63,230 nt of DNA, taken from positions 1-63,230 of the forward strand of contig JAIKWH010000034.1 of the NCBI GenBank assembly GCA_024684955.1, read 5' to 3'. Positions within the stretch are counted from its first letter, which is position 1; the number at the start of each line of letters is the position of its first letter. The position numbers were made by a program, and so were the translations under genes. The notes under the pieces were generated by a model. That model was not told the DNA's origin, searched no databases, and worked only from the letters and a program-made list of their open reading frames with translations. Below are positions 47,301 to 55,838 of the stretch, one piece after another. This stretch comes from Pseudobutyrivibrio sp. (GTDB lineage: Bacteria > Bacillota > Clostridia > Lachnospirales > Lachnospiraceae).

Positions 47301-48882
47301 TGGCAAGGGTTATGCAGGGGCTAATAAAACCATGGACTTGCTCAATCTGTCCGGCAGCGACGGATTTGAACTTTTCGTTTATTCAGATGGTTCAGATAAT
47401 GATATAAAAATACAGGTTGAAACAGATGTGTCAACATTCTCCTACACTGGATTTTTGACAGGCAAGGGACCGGTAAAATTCTACTGCCCATTCTCGGCAA
47501 TACGTGAGGAGGCCTGGGCCGGCAGCGGACATGTAATTGACTCTAGCCAAAACCTCAAATCAGTTGCCATTTATACTGACCAGACTGGGGCCACAGAGGA
47601 AGGCACAATCTATGTGGACGACATCAAGGGAGCAAACTTTGTGGAGGACCTTAATTCTTTGACTAGTGTAACACTAGATCTTGCTGATGGGGCTAAGGTG
47701 GAGGATTTTCCATTTGAAATCACAGGCTCTGCTTCCTATGTGGAATATGTAACCCTTTACATAGGGGATAGGGCATTTAATGTGCCTGTAAATTCTGATG
47801 GCAATTGGTCATACGAAATCACAGCAGACTCTGGCATAACCAATGGTCAAGCCCTGGATGTAAAGGCTGGCGCTTACTATCCAAACAAGGAGGTAATCGC
47901 AGAGTCTGAAACAAAAACTCTGACAGTAGATGTAGAGGGCAATGATGGAGATGAGTTTAGATATGAAAGCATTCCATGGACCTGGGACTTTGGGACTGAT
48001 GGCACAAGTGGTTGGACTTTTGAAGGCTTTACTCCTTGGGTAGAAAATGAAAATCTATTGGTAGCCTGGTCACAGTCAGCCTTTGACTCAGTTTTCTCTT
48101 ATCAGATTACCGACCTGCCAAATGGCAGCTATGTATTAGAAAATGACATCAAGGTAAAGTCTAATATCACAAACGCTCAAATGGCTTTGGCCACTGAGGA
48201 GACTGAGGTCAAGTCTGCTCCAATAGATACTGGTGATGTCCTCTTTGAAGACATGATGTTAGAAAATGCCATTGAGGTAACCGACGGCAAATTGACCATA
48301 AAGTATTATGTAGCAGGACCAGATGACCCTAACGGAGCCACCTTTGCCCTAAAGGATTTGAAACTCTACCTGGTAAGGGCAGCAGAATCAAGCAATGAAG
48401 AAGGGGACAGTCAGCCTGGCAGCAACCCATCAGGTACTGGAAATAGTTCTAGTAATCAAGAAACTGCCAGCCCTACAAATGAAAGTGGTACAGGAAATAC
48501 AGTAAACTCAGGAAACACAGGAAGTGGAGATGCCCAAATTACAGATGACAAGACTATCACAAAAACTGATGCTACTAGTACCCCTGATAAAGAGACTATC
48601 AAGACTGCAGACAGTAAAACTACAAATAGGGATTCTGCAGATTCAAAGGAAGATGAAGGAGATAATGTATCTGACAGTCAAGAATCTGTTAAGGAGGAGA
48701 CTGACAATGTAGACCATACCCAGGTAGAATCACAGGACATGAATCAGCAGAAAGTAGATGACGAAGAGTCCGCAAAGCACGGCTCAGGTTTTGACCCTAA
48801 GGGCGTAATCGCAGTATTCATTCTGCTATTAGCAATTGCAGCACTTGCAGCCGCAGGCATCTACTCCAAGGGTAGAAAATAG
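44311..48882 (+). CDS. Large surface-anchored GH5-type (probable beta-mannanase) multidomain enzyme
   Basis: A 1523-residue surface protein. A signal peptide spans 1-30 (ends ALAAN). The clan GH-A catalytic domain covers about 35-400, with CWETANEAGG (Asn-Glu, Glu225 as acid/base) and FILGEFG (Glu312 as nucleophile). A fibronectin-III-like region follows (about 430-525), then several beta-sandwich modules, at least two resembling carbohydrate-binding domains (from about 805 and about 945, DDFESYSG). A low-complexity Ser/Thr/Asn/Asp linker (about 1390-1490) leads to one transmembrane helix and a KGRK tail; no LPXTG motif is seen. It probably cleaves polymeric mannan at the cell surface. The mannanase call rests on context. 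Confidence 0.8.
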   Translation: MFKKFLKRLMQTSLLVSMLVTAMPTRALAANETGGDTVFENFVSVDGTKLMDGDQELRFISLNYPQATSDNAWEQENAIKTIKAMGGNVTRSYTIPVYNGFNSGKAYVTGVDSEGNLTFDEDALNELDQLLATCNQYGIRLVIPLVDHWHWIGGMDGYVWLAGESDGNACSNTGFQSWAWNFYSNDKCKDYFKQMISHLLERENSVTGVKYKNDKAILCWETANEAGGNQTNQQTYDDVLSAWTIEMVNHIKSIDGNHLVLDGRMSTTVQSRSADNPADILGAHYYEGNYATRCADDTRACHEAGKPFILGEFGAKTTAEPCVEVFQKGIENGTNGIMMWSLRAHKDGYGYYFHDEDGYWAAYHWPGFVSGDYYGETEILRAIYAYAQILNGNAANYQEAKEIPIPAPDQTAGPLLYGDGEYDKSFLNGSVADIKYRGVVGASSYELQRIDGAVTDTDDPAWTTIADDLYDSGRNWENKSIDCIAGYHDQTALDGHTYSYRIRGVNESGHGPWSNIVTVSNVNHKLVDGLDLIAVSANDPNPTEVRNTYSYDHSANVSLSGSTIVNKSETEGYIEYKSIIPVDKVTVKATTELAADFVPRFVMSENGITYDQVDGVSSLGSGLYSLENISQSGNYYYVRIYIAGQSKCILDSIELTYINQGDAYLDDGFIVGKNLLIQDKDFGKNSPEQFAYKNDNWNYESNGIAANEEEAVIIYKTGDDINAYRVSASGEGVTVEQSFDGVTFTQAPSLGNGLFGDLDVATPVRVIRVKAAGDSSAVINSVEISSGTKSIPLAAQAPPNVLEDGEYYFGQDTNLEAAYQVSNNQGSIFTKDLGDRDFGGYDSLYVWLKGKAADSVVLTLEDKNGNKISSTAIGLEAGKGEIKKLSFADFAGDADMDMSHVSALSIKIAGEDETIKLDSTNVYTGNYSLLLGDNVYVDSIYVNDSSKVDDFESYSGSTNLLKEAYSVNSGGGNFDMSISSENVYEGSYCARIDYNYAGKGYAGANKTMDLLNLSGSDGFELFVYSDGSDNDIKIQVETDVSTFSYTGFLTGKGPVKFYCPFSAIREEAWAGSGHVIDSSQNLKSVAIYTDQTGATEEGTIYVDDIKGANFVEDLNSLTSVTLDLADGAKVEDFPFEITGSASYVEYVTLYIGDRAFNVPVNSDGNWSYEITADSGITNGQALDVKAGAYYPNKEVIAESETKTLTVDVEGNDGDEFRYESIPWTWDFGTDGTSGWTFEGFTPWVENENLLVAWSQSAFDSVFSYQITDLPNGSYVLENDIKVKSNITNAQMALATEETEVKSAPIDTGDVLFEDMMLENAIEVTDGKLTIKYYVAGPDDPNGATFALKDLKLYLVRAAESSNEEGDSQPGSNPSGTGNSSSNQETASPTNESGTGNTVNSGNTGSGDAQITDDKTITKTDATSTPDKETIKTADSKTTNRDSADSKEDEGDNVSDSQESVKEETDNVDHTQVESQDMNQQKVDDEESAKHGSGFDPKGVIAVFILLLAIAALAAAGIYSKGRK

Positions 48883-49000
48883 TTCCTTAAGTGAATGGAC
48901 TATAAGCACTAGTTTGATTACTAAAAATGTCCGAGCCTCCATAAAAATAATATGGTAAAATATAGGTTAGTAACGTCATATTTTGTTGGAGGTATATTAT

Positions 49001-50695
49001 ATGGATTACAAAGTACGCTACGCAGAGTGGATGGAAAAGTTGCCAGAGGCTGATCCTCTTAGGGCCGAGCTTTCTGCCATCGCAGCTGATGAAAAGGATA
49101 AAGAGGAAAGATTCTACCAGGATCTTGCCTTTGGTACAGCAGGCCTGAGGGGAAAGGTTGGGGCTGGTACTAACAGGATGAATTTTTACACTGTTGGTAA
49201 GGCTACCCAGGGTCTGGCTGATTATATTAATGCAAAGGGAAAAGAGGCAGCATCCAAGGGTGTTGTTATCGCCCACGACCCTAGACATTTTTCTAAAGAA
49301 TTCTCAAAGTTGGCAGCAGGCATTTTTGCCGCAAATGGAATCAAGGCTTATGTCTTTCCTGACCTGCGCCCAACTCCACAGCTTGCTTATATGATTAGGG
49401 AACTTGGCACTATTTCTGGTATAAATATTACCGCCAGCCACAATCCAAAGGAATACAATGGATACAAGGCTTATTGGGAGGATGGATGTCAGGTTTCATC
49501 TGAGATTGCTGACGGCATGACAGAGTGCATCAATGCAGTTGATATGTGGACTGGTGTGAAAAAGGCAGACTTTGATGAATGCGTTGCCCAGGGCAAGATT
49601 GTTGTCCTGGACGAGAAATATGACAGACAGTATCTGGACAAGATTGAGTCCCTGGCAATCCATGAGGGAGATGAGCTGGACCTTTCTATTCCACTGGTAT
49701 ACACACCACTCAATGGATGCGGTTCCATCCCATTCAGACAGATGCTTAATGACAGAGGATTCACCAACTGGACCATCGTCCCAGAGCAGGAGAATCCAGA
49801 CCCAGATTTCACCACAGTTGGATATCCTAATCCAGAGGATCCAAAGGCTTTTAGACTGTCTGAGGAATATGGTAGAAAACTGGGGGCAGAGCTGCTGATG
49901 GCTACAGATCCAGACGCTGACAGATTTGCCATCGAGATCAGAGATGCTGATGGCAACTATGTTCCATTAAACGGCAACCAGACTGGTTACCTTTTGGTTA
50001 ATTATGTCCTGGAGGGTCACAAGGATGCAGGCACCCTGCCTAAAAAGGGCGCCATGGTAAAATCCATCGTCACATCTACCCTTTCTACTATCATAGCAAA
50101 GGCATACGGGGTAGAGATGTTTGAAACCCTGACAGGATTCAAAAATATTTGCGGCAAGATTCCTTATCTCCATGAGAATGGTTACCAATATCTCTTTGGC
50201 TATGAGGAGTCTGTGGGATATGCAATCTGTGAGGACATCCGTGACAAGGATGGCATCTCAGCAGGTATGATGGTGGCTGAGGCCGCTGCATACTACAGAA
50301 AGCAGGGCAAGACCCTTTGGGACGTTCTCCAGGAAATCTATGCAAAATATGGATTCTTTGCAGAGGATGAGCCAAACCTTGTATTGGAAGGCATCGCTGG
50401 TTCCCAGAGAATCGGCCGCATGATGAAATGGTTTAGAGAGAATATCCCTGCAGAGGTGGCTGGCGCCAAGGTAGAAAAGGTCATTGACTATATCAATGGT
50501 TATGAGGACATTCCTCCACAGAATGCCATCAGACTTTTCTTGGATAATGGTTCTTGGTTTGCAGTTAGACCATCAGGCACTGAGCCAAAGATTAAATTCT
50601 ATTTCTATTCTAACCAGGACAGCAGGGAAAACGCCCTTGCAGTCAACGGCAAAATCAAGGAGGAAATCCTTGGTCTCATTAATGCTGTAGAATAA
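49001..50695 (+). CDS. Second phosphohexomutase (phosphoglucomutase/phosphomannomutase)
   Basis: A 564-residue mutase paralogous to the one at 42.6 kb. TASHNPKEYNGYK, ATDPDADRFAIE, GYEESVGYA and RPSGTEPKIKFYFYS are present. The ATG at 49001 is chosen because TTGGAGGT lies just upstream, which excludes the in-frame TTG at 48983. It has its own promoter-like gap (about 118 bases) and terminator, so it is expressed separately from the mannan operon and may be the housekeeping phosphoglucomutase. Confidence 0.9.
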   Translation: MDYKVRYAEWMEKLPEADPLRAELSAIAADEKDKEERFYQDLAFGTAGLRGKVGAGTNRMNFYTVGKATQGLADYINAKGKEAASKGVVIAHDPRHFSKEFSKLAAGIFAANGIKAYVFPDLRPTPQLAYMIRELGTISGINITASHNPKEYNGYKAYWEDGCQVSSEIADGMTECINAVDMWTGVKKADFDECVAQGKIVVLDEKYDRQYLDKIESLAIHEGDELDLSIPLVYTPLNGCGSIPFRQMLNDRGFTNWTIVPEQENPDPDFTTVGYPNPEDPKAFRLSEEYGRKLGAELLMATDPDADRFAIEIRDADGNYVPLNGNQTGYLLVNYVLEGHKDAGTLPKKGAMVKSIVTSTLSTIIAKAYGVEMFETLTGFKNICGKIPYLHENGYQYLFGYEESVGYAICEDIRDKDGISAGMMVAEAAAYYRKQGKTLWDVLQEIYAKYGFFAEDEPNLVLEGIAGSQRIGRMMKWFRENIPAEVAGAKVEKVIDYINGYEDIPPQNAIRLFLDNGSWFAVRPSGTEPKIKFYFYSNQDSRENALAVNGKIKEEILGLINAVE

Positions 50696-50708
50696 GAGTA
50701 AAAAAATG

Positions 50709-50742
50709 ACACCCTTTTGAAAAATCAAAGGGGTGTTTTTTT
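50709..50742 (+). terminator. Rho-independent terminator after the second mutase
   Basis: ACACCCTTTTG (50709-50719) pairs with CAAAGGGGTGT (50726-50736), including one G-T pair, and is followed by a T run. Confidence 0.88.
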
Positions 50743-50789
50743 GTAAGTCTTTGATATATTGTATTTATCACATTTAGGAGGTAATTTTT

Positions 50790-53600
50790 GTGAGTAAAAT
50801 ATTAGATCAAGAATTATTTGCCCAGACAGCCAGAAGGTCAGTGGCAGAAGGAATTGTTCTTCTCAAAAATGATAATCAGGTTCTCCCTCTTAAGGAGGGC
50901 AGCCGCATTGCTCTTTTTGGCCGCAGTCAGTACAACTATTACAAAAGTGGCACCGGCTCAGGTGGGCTTGTAAATACAAAATATGTAATCGGAGTCAAGG
51001 AGGCAATTGCCGCTGATTCTCGTTATAGTCTCAATGATTATTTGGTGGAGACATACGACAACTGGATCCAGGACCACCCATTTGACATGGGAGTGGGCTG
51101 GGCCGCAGAGCCATGGTTCCAGGAGGAGATGCCTATCACAGAGGAGATTGCAAAAAAGGCAGCCCAGTCTTCTGACCTGGCAATCCTGCTCATTGGACGT
51201 ACAGCTGGAGAGGACAAGGACAACTTTGACAAGCCAGGCTCTTACCTCCTGACAGAGGACGAAAAAAATATGCTGGCCCAGATAAGAAAAGCCTTTGACA
51301 AGTTGGTTGTTCTCATCAATGCCGGTAATATCATAGATATGAAATGGGTCCAGGATTACAAACCTGATGCCGTGGCCTATATCTGGCAGGGTGGCCAGGA
51401 GGGTGGCAATGGTGTGATTGACGTACTCTCAGGTGATGTGTGCCCTAGTGGACGCCTGGCTGACACCATAGCCTACGACATTACAGATTACCCTTCTACG
51501 GAGAATTTTGGTGACAAGAAACGCAACATCTTCAAAGAGGATATCTATGTTGGCTACAGATATTTTGAGACCTTTGCCAAGGACAAGGTATTGTACCCAT
51601 TTGGCTTTGGCCTTTCCTATACAGATTTTGAGATTGTGGAGGCCAATCTGGAGGCCCTTAAAATCGGAGCAGAGATTTCTGCCACAGTAAAGAATGTTGG
51701 CAAGGTAAAGGGCCAGCAGACTGTCCAGGTATACGCCGCAAAGCCACAGGGCAAGTTGGGAAACCCTGCCAGAATTCTGGTGGCATTTGCAAAGACAAAG
51801 GAGTTGGAGCCTGGTGAGAGCCAGCAGCTTATTATGGATGTACCAGAATATTACCTGGCAAGTTTTGACGACTCCGGCGTGACAGGCCACAAGAATGCCT
51901 ATGTTTTGGAGCCAGGCACATGCACATTCTATGTGGGATTTGATGTTAGAGCAGAGATGATTGCTGGAGAATATGTCCAGGAAGAACTTAAAGTGTTAAA
52001 GGAACACAGGGAGGCTATGACCCCTGTGACCCCATTCTCAAGAATGAAACCAAAGGCTGATGGCAAGGGTGGTTTTGTAGTGGATTACGAGCCAGTGCCT
52101 CTTGCTACAGTTAGACCAAAGGACCACAGAGATGCTGCAATCCCTGCAGAGATTCCACAGACAGGGGACAAGGGATTAAAGTTAAAGGATGTCCGTGATG
52201 GCAAGTGCACCATGGAAGAATTCATTGGACAACTTTCTGATGAGGATTTGATTACCATCGTAAGAGGTGAGGGAATGTCCTCACCAAAGGTTACCCCAGG
52301 ATGTGGTGGCGCCTTTGGCGGGGTTACCGATAGTCTCCTTTCTTATGGCATTCCTGTTGCATGCTGCACAGACGGCCCTTCAGGAATCAGAATGGATTCT
52401 GGTCGCAAGGCCTTTGCTATGCCAAATGGTGCTTGCCTTGCATCAACTTGGAATCTGCCTTTGCAGGAAAAACTATACAACTTTGAGGGATTGGAATTAA
52501 AGAAAAACAAGATTGACGTCCTCCTGGGACCTGGCATGAATCTCCACAGAAATCCCCTCAATGGACGAAACTTTGAATATTTCTCTGAGGACCCAGTTCT
52601 CACAGGAAAGTGTGCAGCAGCCCAACTGAAGGGAATGCACAAATATGGTGTCACAGGTACAATCAAGCACTTTGCCATGAATGTGCAGGAGTTGGCTAGA
52701 CATACATCAGAACAGGTGGCCAGCGGAAGAGCAATCCGCGAGGTATATCTCAAGTCCTTTGAGATTGCTGTGAAGGAGGGCAATGCCCATGCAGTTATGA
52801 CCTCCTATGGACCAATCAATGGGGTCCACACCGCGGCAAACTATGATTTAAATACAGTCATTCTCCGCGAGGAGTGGGGATTTGACGGACTTGTCATGAC
52901 AGATTGGTGGGCAAAGGGCTGTGAGCAGGACCAGCCAGGTCAGGTTTCAAACATGGCCTCCATCATCAGGGCCCAAAACGACCTATATATGGTTGCCAAC
53001 AATGCTAAGAAAAATTCCAACTCTGACAACTCAGAAGAGAGTCTTAAAAATGGCACAGTAACAAGAGGAGAATATCAGAGATCTGCAGGCACTATTTGCA
53101 AATTCATTATGAACAAGCCTGTGTTTACCTGGTATCTAGATGAGGCCACAGAAGAGGACAAGGCACTTGTGGCTGAGGCTGATGAGGAGGATATCCCATA
53201 TGATATCCTTATGGATTGCCAAATCGATGACAGTGGAAAGGGTATTATCGACACCAAAAAACTGCTGACTGCCCGCAACAAGTCTAACATGATAACAGTT
53301 GGCATCAATGAGCGGGGCAACTACAGATTATCTATGAGGGTTAGGGCCAATACTAATTCCGAATTGGCTCAGATTCCTCTCACAATTTACAAGGACAAGG
53401 AACTGATAAAGACTATAACCTTGGCCGGCACAGATACAGACTGGCAGGACATTGATGTGGACATCGAGGGCTGCTTTGCATCCTTCTGCCTAAACCTATA
53501 CTTCTCCCAGGATGGAATGGAATTTGAAAAGATGGAAGTGACCATGACCAAGTCCATGGAAGAAGAAATTATAAAAATGCTGGCTAGAATGGGAGAATAA
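50790..53600 (+). CDS. GH3 glycosidase with reversed domain order
   Basis: A 936-residue cytoplasmic GH3 (no signal peptide) with a GTG start after TAGGAGGT. The alpha/beta-sandwich domain normally found C-terminal comes first (VAEGIVLLKNDNQVLPL at about 18, LLIGRTAGEDKDN at about 135). A fibronectin-III-like domain (NVGKVKGQQTVQVY, about 302) follows, then the TIM barrel normally found N-terminal (TDGPSGIR about 530, KHFAMN about 625). GLVMTDWWAKG holds the nucleophile Asp near 704. The C-terminal 180 residues form an extra beta-domain. The same order is known from some rumen beta-glucosidases. Beta-glucosidase or beta-mannosidase activity on imported oligosaccharides is likely. Confidence 0.88.
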   Translation: MSKILDQELFAQTARRSVAEGIVLLKNDNQVLPLKEGSRIALFGRSQYNYYKSGTGSGGLVNTKYVIGVKEAIAADSRYSLNDYLVETYDNWIQDHPFDMGVGWAAEPWFQEEMPITEEIAKKAAQSSDLAILLIGRTAGEDKDNFDKPGSYLLTEDEKNMLAQIRKAFDKLVVLINAGNIIDMKWVQDYKPDAVAYIWQGGQEGGNGVIDVLSGDVCPSGRLADTIAYDITDYPSTENFGDKKRNIFKEDIYVGYRYFETFAKDKVLYPFGFGLSYTDFEIVEANLEALKIGAEISATVKNVGKVKGQQTVQVYAAKPQGKLGNPARILVAFAKTKELEPGESQQLIMDVPEYYLASFDDSGVTGHKNAYVLEPGTCTFYVGFDVRAEMIAGEYVQEELKVLKEHREAMTPVTPFSRMKPKADGKGGFVVDYEPVPLATVRPKDHRDAAIPAEIPQTGDKGLKLKDVRDGKCTMEEFIGQLSDEDLITIVRGEGMSSPKVTPGCGGAFGGVTDSLLSYGIPVACCTDGPSGIRMDSGRKAFAMPNGACLASTWNLPLQEKLYNFEGLELKKNKIDVLLGPGMNLHRNPLNGRNFEYFSEDPVLTGKCAAAQLKGMHKYGVTGTIKHFAMNVQELARHTSEQVASGRAIREVYLKSFEIAVKEGNAHAVMTSYGPINGVHTAANYDLNTVILREEWGFDGLVMTDWWAKGCEQDQPGQVSNMASIIRAQNDLYMVANNAKKNSNSDNSEESLKNGTVTRGEYQRSAGTICKFIMNKPVFTWYLDEATEEDKALVAEADEEDIPYDILMDCQIDDSGKGIIDTKKLLTARNKSNMITVGINERGNYRLSMRVRANTNSELAQIPLTIYKDKELIKTITLAGTDTDWQDIDVDIEGCFASFCLNLYFSQDGMEFEKMEVTMTKSMEEEIIKMLARMGE

Positions 53601-53606
53601 AAAATA

Positions 53607-53635
53607 GGCAGGCTCTATTAGGGCCTGCCATTTTT
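53607..53635 (+). terminator. Rho-independent terminator after GH3
   Basis: GGCAGGCTC pairs with GGGCCTGCC (one G-T pair) around TATTA, followed by ATTTTT. Confidence 0.88.
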
Positions 53636-53784
53636 GCAATCTTGTCCTATTAAAAATACTTGAAGAAAAAGGAAACAGTGGCATAATAGGATTATATTTA
53701 CATTTAATATAATAATTATTTCATCTACTATAACTTTATATATACTACTAGGGATTTTTGATGATATGCATCGGGGGAGAGGTT

Positions 53785-54870
53785 ATGTCCTTTAGGGAGA
53801 AGGTAGTCAGTCTTTTTTTGAAAGATATTGACGACAAAAATGATACAAAAAAGCCAGCCCTGTTGATGAGATTTTTCACAACAGACATGGTTATATTACT
53901 TCTAATACATCTTGTAATATTTTTGGTCTATGGCCATCACGTCACAGCTCTTTTGGCAATTATCGCAGCATGTGTTTTTACTTTAATATTCTACGGCACA
54001 TACACTAAATACCTAAAGACTCAATATGTCATTACGGTTTTAGGAGCCTATATATGGATTCTCACCAGTGTTTTCATCTACGGTTGGGACGCAGGTATCC
54101 AGCATTTTCTTTATGTGCTTTTGGTATTTGCATTTATGGCGGGCCGCATTAACATCTATCTAAAGATTGCTTTCTCAGTATTCTTGTGCGCCACCAGAAT
54201 TGCCCTTTTTTGGTACACAGACCACTATGACCCATATATAACACTAGATCCAGCAGAAAACATTTTGTTGCAATTGGCCAACACAATCTCAATCTTTGTC
54301 ATTCTCACATGCCTTGTTACAGTTTTTAGTCAGGATCAGCTTTCTATGGAGAAAAAACTAATAGATTATAACAAGCAGGTAAAGGAGCAGGCTTCCATTG
54401 ACCCTTTGACTGGCCTCATCAATAGACGAGCCACTATGGAGAGAGTCCATGGGGACAATTTCCGCAGCAAGGATAATGATTTTAGAAACATCGCCATCGG
54501 CGATATTGATTTCTTCAAACGAGTAAATGATACCTATGGTCATGCCACCGGTGATGAGTTGCTTATCCAATTGGCCCAGATGTTTACAGCGGCAGTTGGC
54601 AGCAAAGGCTTTGTAGCCCGCTGGGGTGGAGAGGAGTTTCTCTTTGTTCTCTTTGACATGAATGGGGATCAGGCTCTGGAGCTTCTCACAAAACTCCGCC
54701 GGGACATTGAACTCAATACCTTTGTATGCAAGGGAATCAATATTAAAGTTACCATGACCTTTGGACTGACAGAGTGGGACCCAAAAGATGACTTTGCAAA
54801 AGTCACTGCTGACGCAGACAAAAATCTATACACAGGAAAGAATTCTGGACGCAACCAAGTTGTGTTTTAA
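53785..54870 (+). CDS. Membrane diguanylate cyclase (GGEEF)
   Basis: A 361-residue protein with about six hydrophobic segments (residues 20-190) followed by a GGDEF domain. The active site reads ARWGGEEFLFV near 280, and LTGLINRRATM plus GDIDFFKRVNDTYGH are intact, so it should make c-di-GMP. The ATG at 53785 is preferred to a TTG at 53758 because GGGGGAGAGG lies just before it. It lies 12 bases before a HAD phosphatase gene in a two-gene unit that ends at a terminator beside copy B of the four-hairpin element. Confidence 0.88.
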   Translation: MSFREKVVSLFLKDIDDKNDTKKPALLMRFFTTDMVILLLIHLVIFLVYGHHVTALLAIIAACVFTLIFYGTYTKYLKTQYVITVLGAYIWILTSVFIYGWDAGIQHFLYVLLVFAFMAGRINIYLKIAFSVFLCATRIALFWYTDHYDPYITLDPAENILLQLANTISIFVILTCLVTVFSQDQLSMEKKLIDYNKQVKEQASIDPLTGLINRRATMERVHGDNFRSKDNDFRNIAIGDIDFFKRVNDTYGHATGDELLIQLAQMFTAAVGSKGFVARWGGEEFLFVLFDMNGDQALELLTKLRRDIELNTFVCKGINIKVTMTFGLTEWDPKDDFAKVTADADKNLYTGKNSGRNQVVF

Positions 54871-54882
54871 CGAGGGGAATTA

Positions 54883-55527
54883 ATGGAAGGAATAAAGGCT
54901 GTACTATTTGATTTAGATGGCACCCTGACTGACACTGAAAAATACTATCAGAAGGCATGGCCCATTGCTATGAGCCACTTTGGCTACACTATGACCAATG
55001 ACCAGTTTTTACAGATTAGGTCACTGGGCAGACCTTTTGCCACAGAACAATTCAAGGAATGGTACGGCCAGGACTTTGACTATTGGCAGGTTCGCAATTA
55101 TAGAAAAGAATTAATTGAGGAAATGTTTAAGGACGGTATCCCTCTAAAGCCAGGGGCAGTGGAGATTCTCACCTGGCTAAAGGAAAGGGGATATACTATC
55201 ACTCTTGTTACAGCCAATGACAAGGAAAGGGCCACAAGATACTTAAAAAAGATTGGACTTTATGAATACTTTGATGAACTGGCCTGTGCCGACATGGTAA
55301 AGCAGGGCAAACCGGCTCCTGATATTTACCAGCATGCCTGCCAGATGCTTGGGGTAAAGCCAGAGGAGACAGTGGCAGTGGAGGATTCACCAAATGGAAT
55401 CAGGTCCTGCTATGGAGCAGGATGTCATCCTATTATGATTCCGGACTTGTCCCAGCCTGATGAGGAATTAGAAAAATTGCTCTATGCCAAACTGGACTGC
55501 CTCTTAGATTTAAAAAATATTCTCTAG
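54883..55527 (+). CDS. HAD-family hydrolase (beta-phosphoglucomutase/phosphatase-like)
   Basis: A 214-residue HAD protein. The nucleophile motif LFDLDGTLTDTEKYY (about 8), VTANDKERA (motif II, about 108), KQGKPAPDIY (Lys, about 143) and VEDSPNGI (acidic motif, about 166) are complete. Relatives include beta-phosphoglucomutase and sugar-phosphate phosphatases; the substrate cannot be read from sequence. CGAGGGGAA precedes the ATG. Confidence 0.88.
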   Translation: MEGIKAVLFDLDGTLTDTEKYYQKAWPIAMSHFGYTMTNDQFLQIRSLGRPFATEQFKEWYGQDFDYWQVRNYRKELIEEMFKDGIPLKPGAVEILTWLKERGYTITLVTANDKERATRYLKKIGLYEYFDELACADMVKQGKPAPDIYQHACQMLGVKPEETVAVEDSPNGIRSCYGAGCHPIMIPDLSQPDEELEKLLYAKLDCLLDLKNIL

Positions 55528-55538
55528 ATGCTTGTTTT

Positions 55539-55566
55539 AAACAGACCCATTAGGGTCTGTTTTTTT
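55539..55566 (+). terminator. Rho-independent terminator after the HAD gene
   Basis: AACAGACCC pairs with GGGTCTGTT around ATTA and is followed by Ts. Copy B of the four-hairpin element starts within a few bases of it. Confidence 0.88.
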
Positions 55567-55569
55567 ATG

Positions 55570-55689
55570 ACTTCTTGTGGGCCACTTAAGGAAAAAGCCC
55601 ACAAGAACCTGGCTTTGCCAGGCAATATTTTCTTTCAGAAAATATTGGTCAATGTCCGGTCCTTGATTTTCTGAGGAAAATCAAAAACC
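55570..55689 (+). ncRNA. Four-hairpin element, copy B (candidate structured RNA)
   Basis: Same architecture as copy A. H1 is CTTGTGGGC/GCCCACAAG (55574-55605, 14-nt loop CACTTAAGGAAAAA), H2 CCTGGC/GCCAGG (55608-55622), H3 AATATTTTCT/AGAAAATATT (55624-55646), linker starting GGTCAA, and H4 (55658-55689) with a TGAG loop. H4 has two C-A mismatches where copy A has T-A pairs. It lies between a terminator and the iron-transporter promoter. The strand is shown as for copy A. Confidence 0.65.
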
Positions 55690-55708
55690 TATAAATCAAA
55701 AAAATGAG

Positions 55709-55817
55709 TTGCAAGTGACTAACCAAGTGTATATAATATGAAAACGTAGGTTAGACGCGGCTAACAAATACTTTTGATGACTAACAATAACTTTACAAGT
55801 CTAACTAGTCATATAAT
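55709..55817 (+). promoter_or_regulatory. Iron-importer promoter with repeated CTAAC/GTTAG operator half-sites
   Basis: TTGCAA (55709-55714) and TATAAT (55732-55737) are spaced by 17 bases. The region carries GACTAAC (55717-55723, in the spacer), GTTAG-N6-CTAAC (55750-55765, just after the expected start), GACTAAC (55779-55785) and GTCTAAC (55799-55805). A second TATAAT sits at 55812. The GTTAG/CTAAC pattern resembles DtxR/IdeR/MntR-type metal-repressor sites. The strong GGAGGAAA ribosome site follows. Confidence 0.6.
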
Positions 55818-55838
55818 ACTCAAACCGGAGGAAACATT

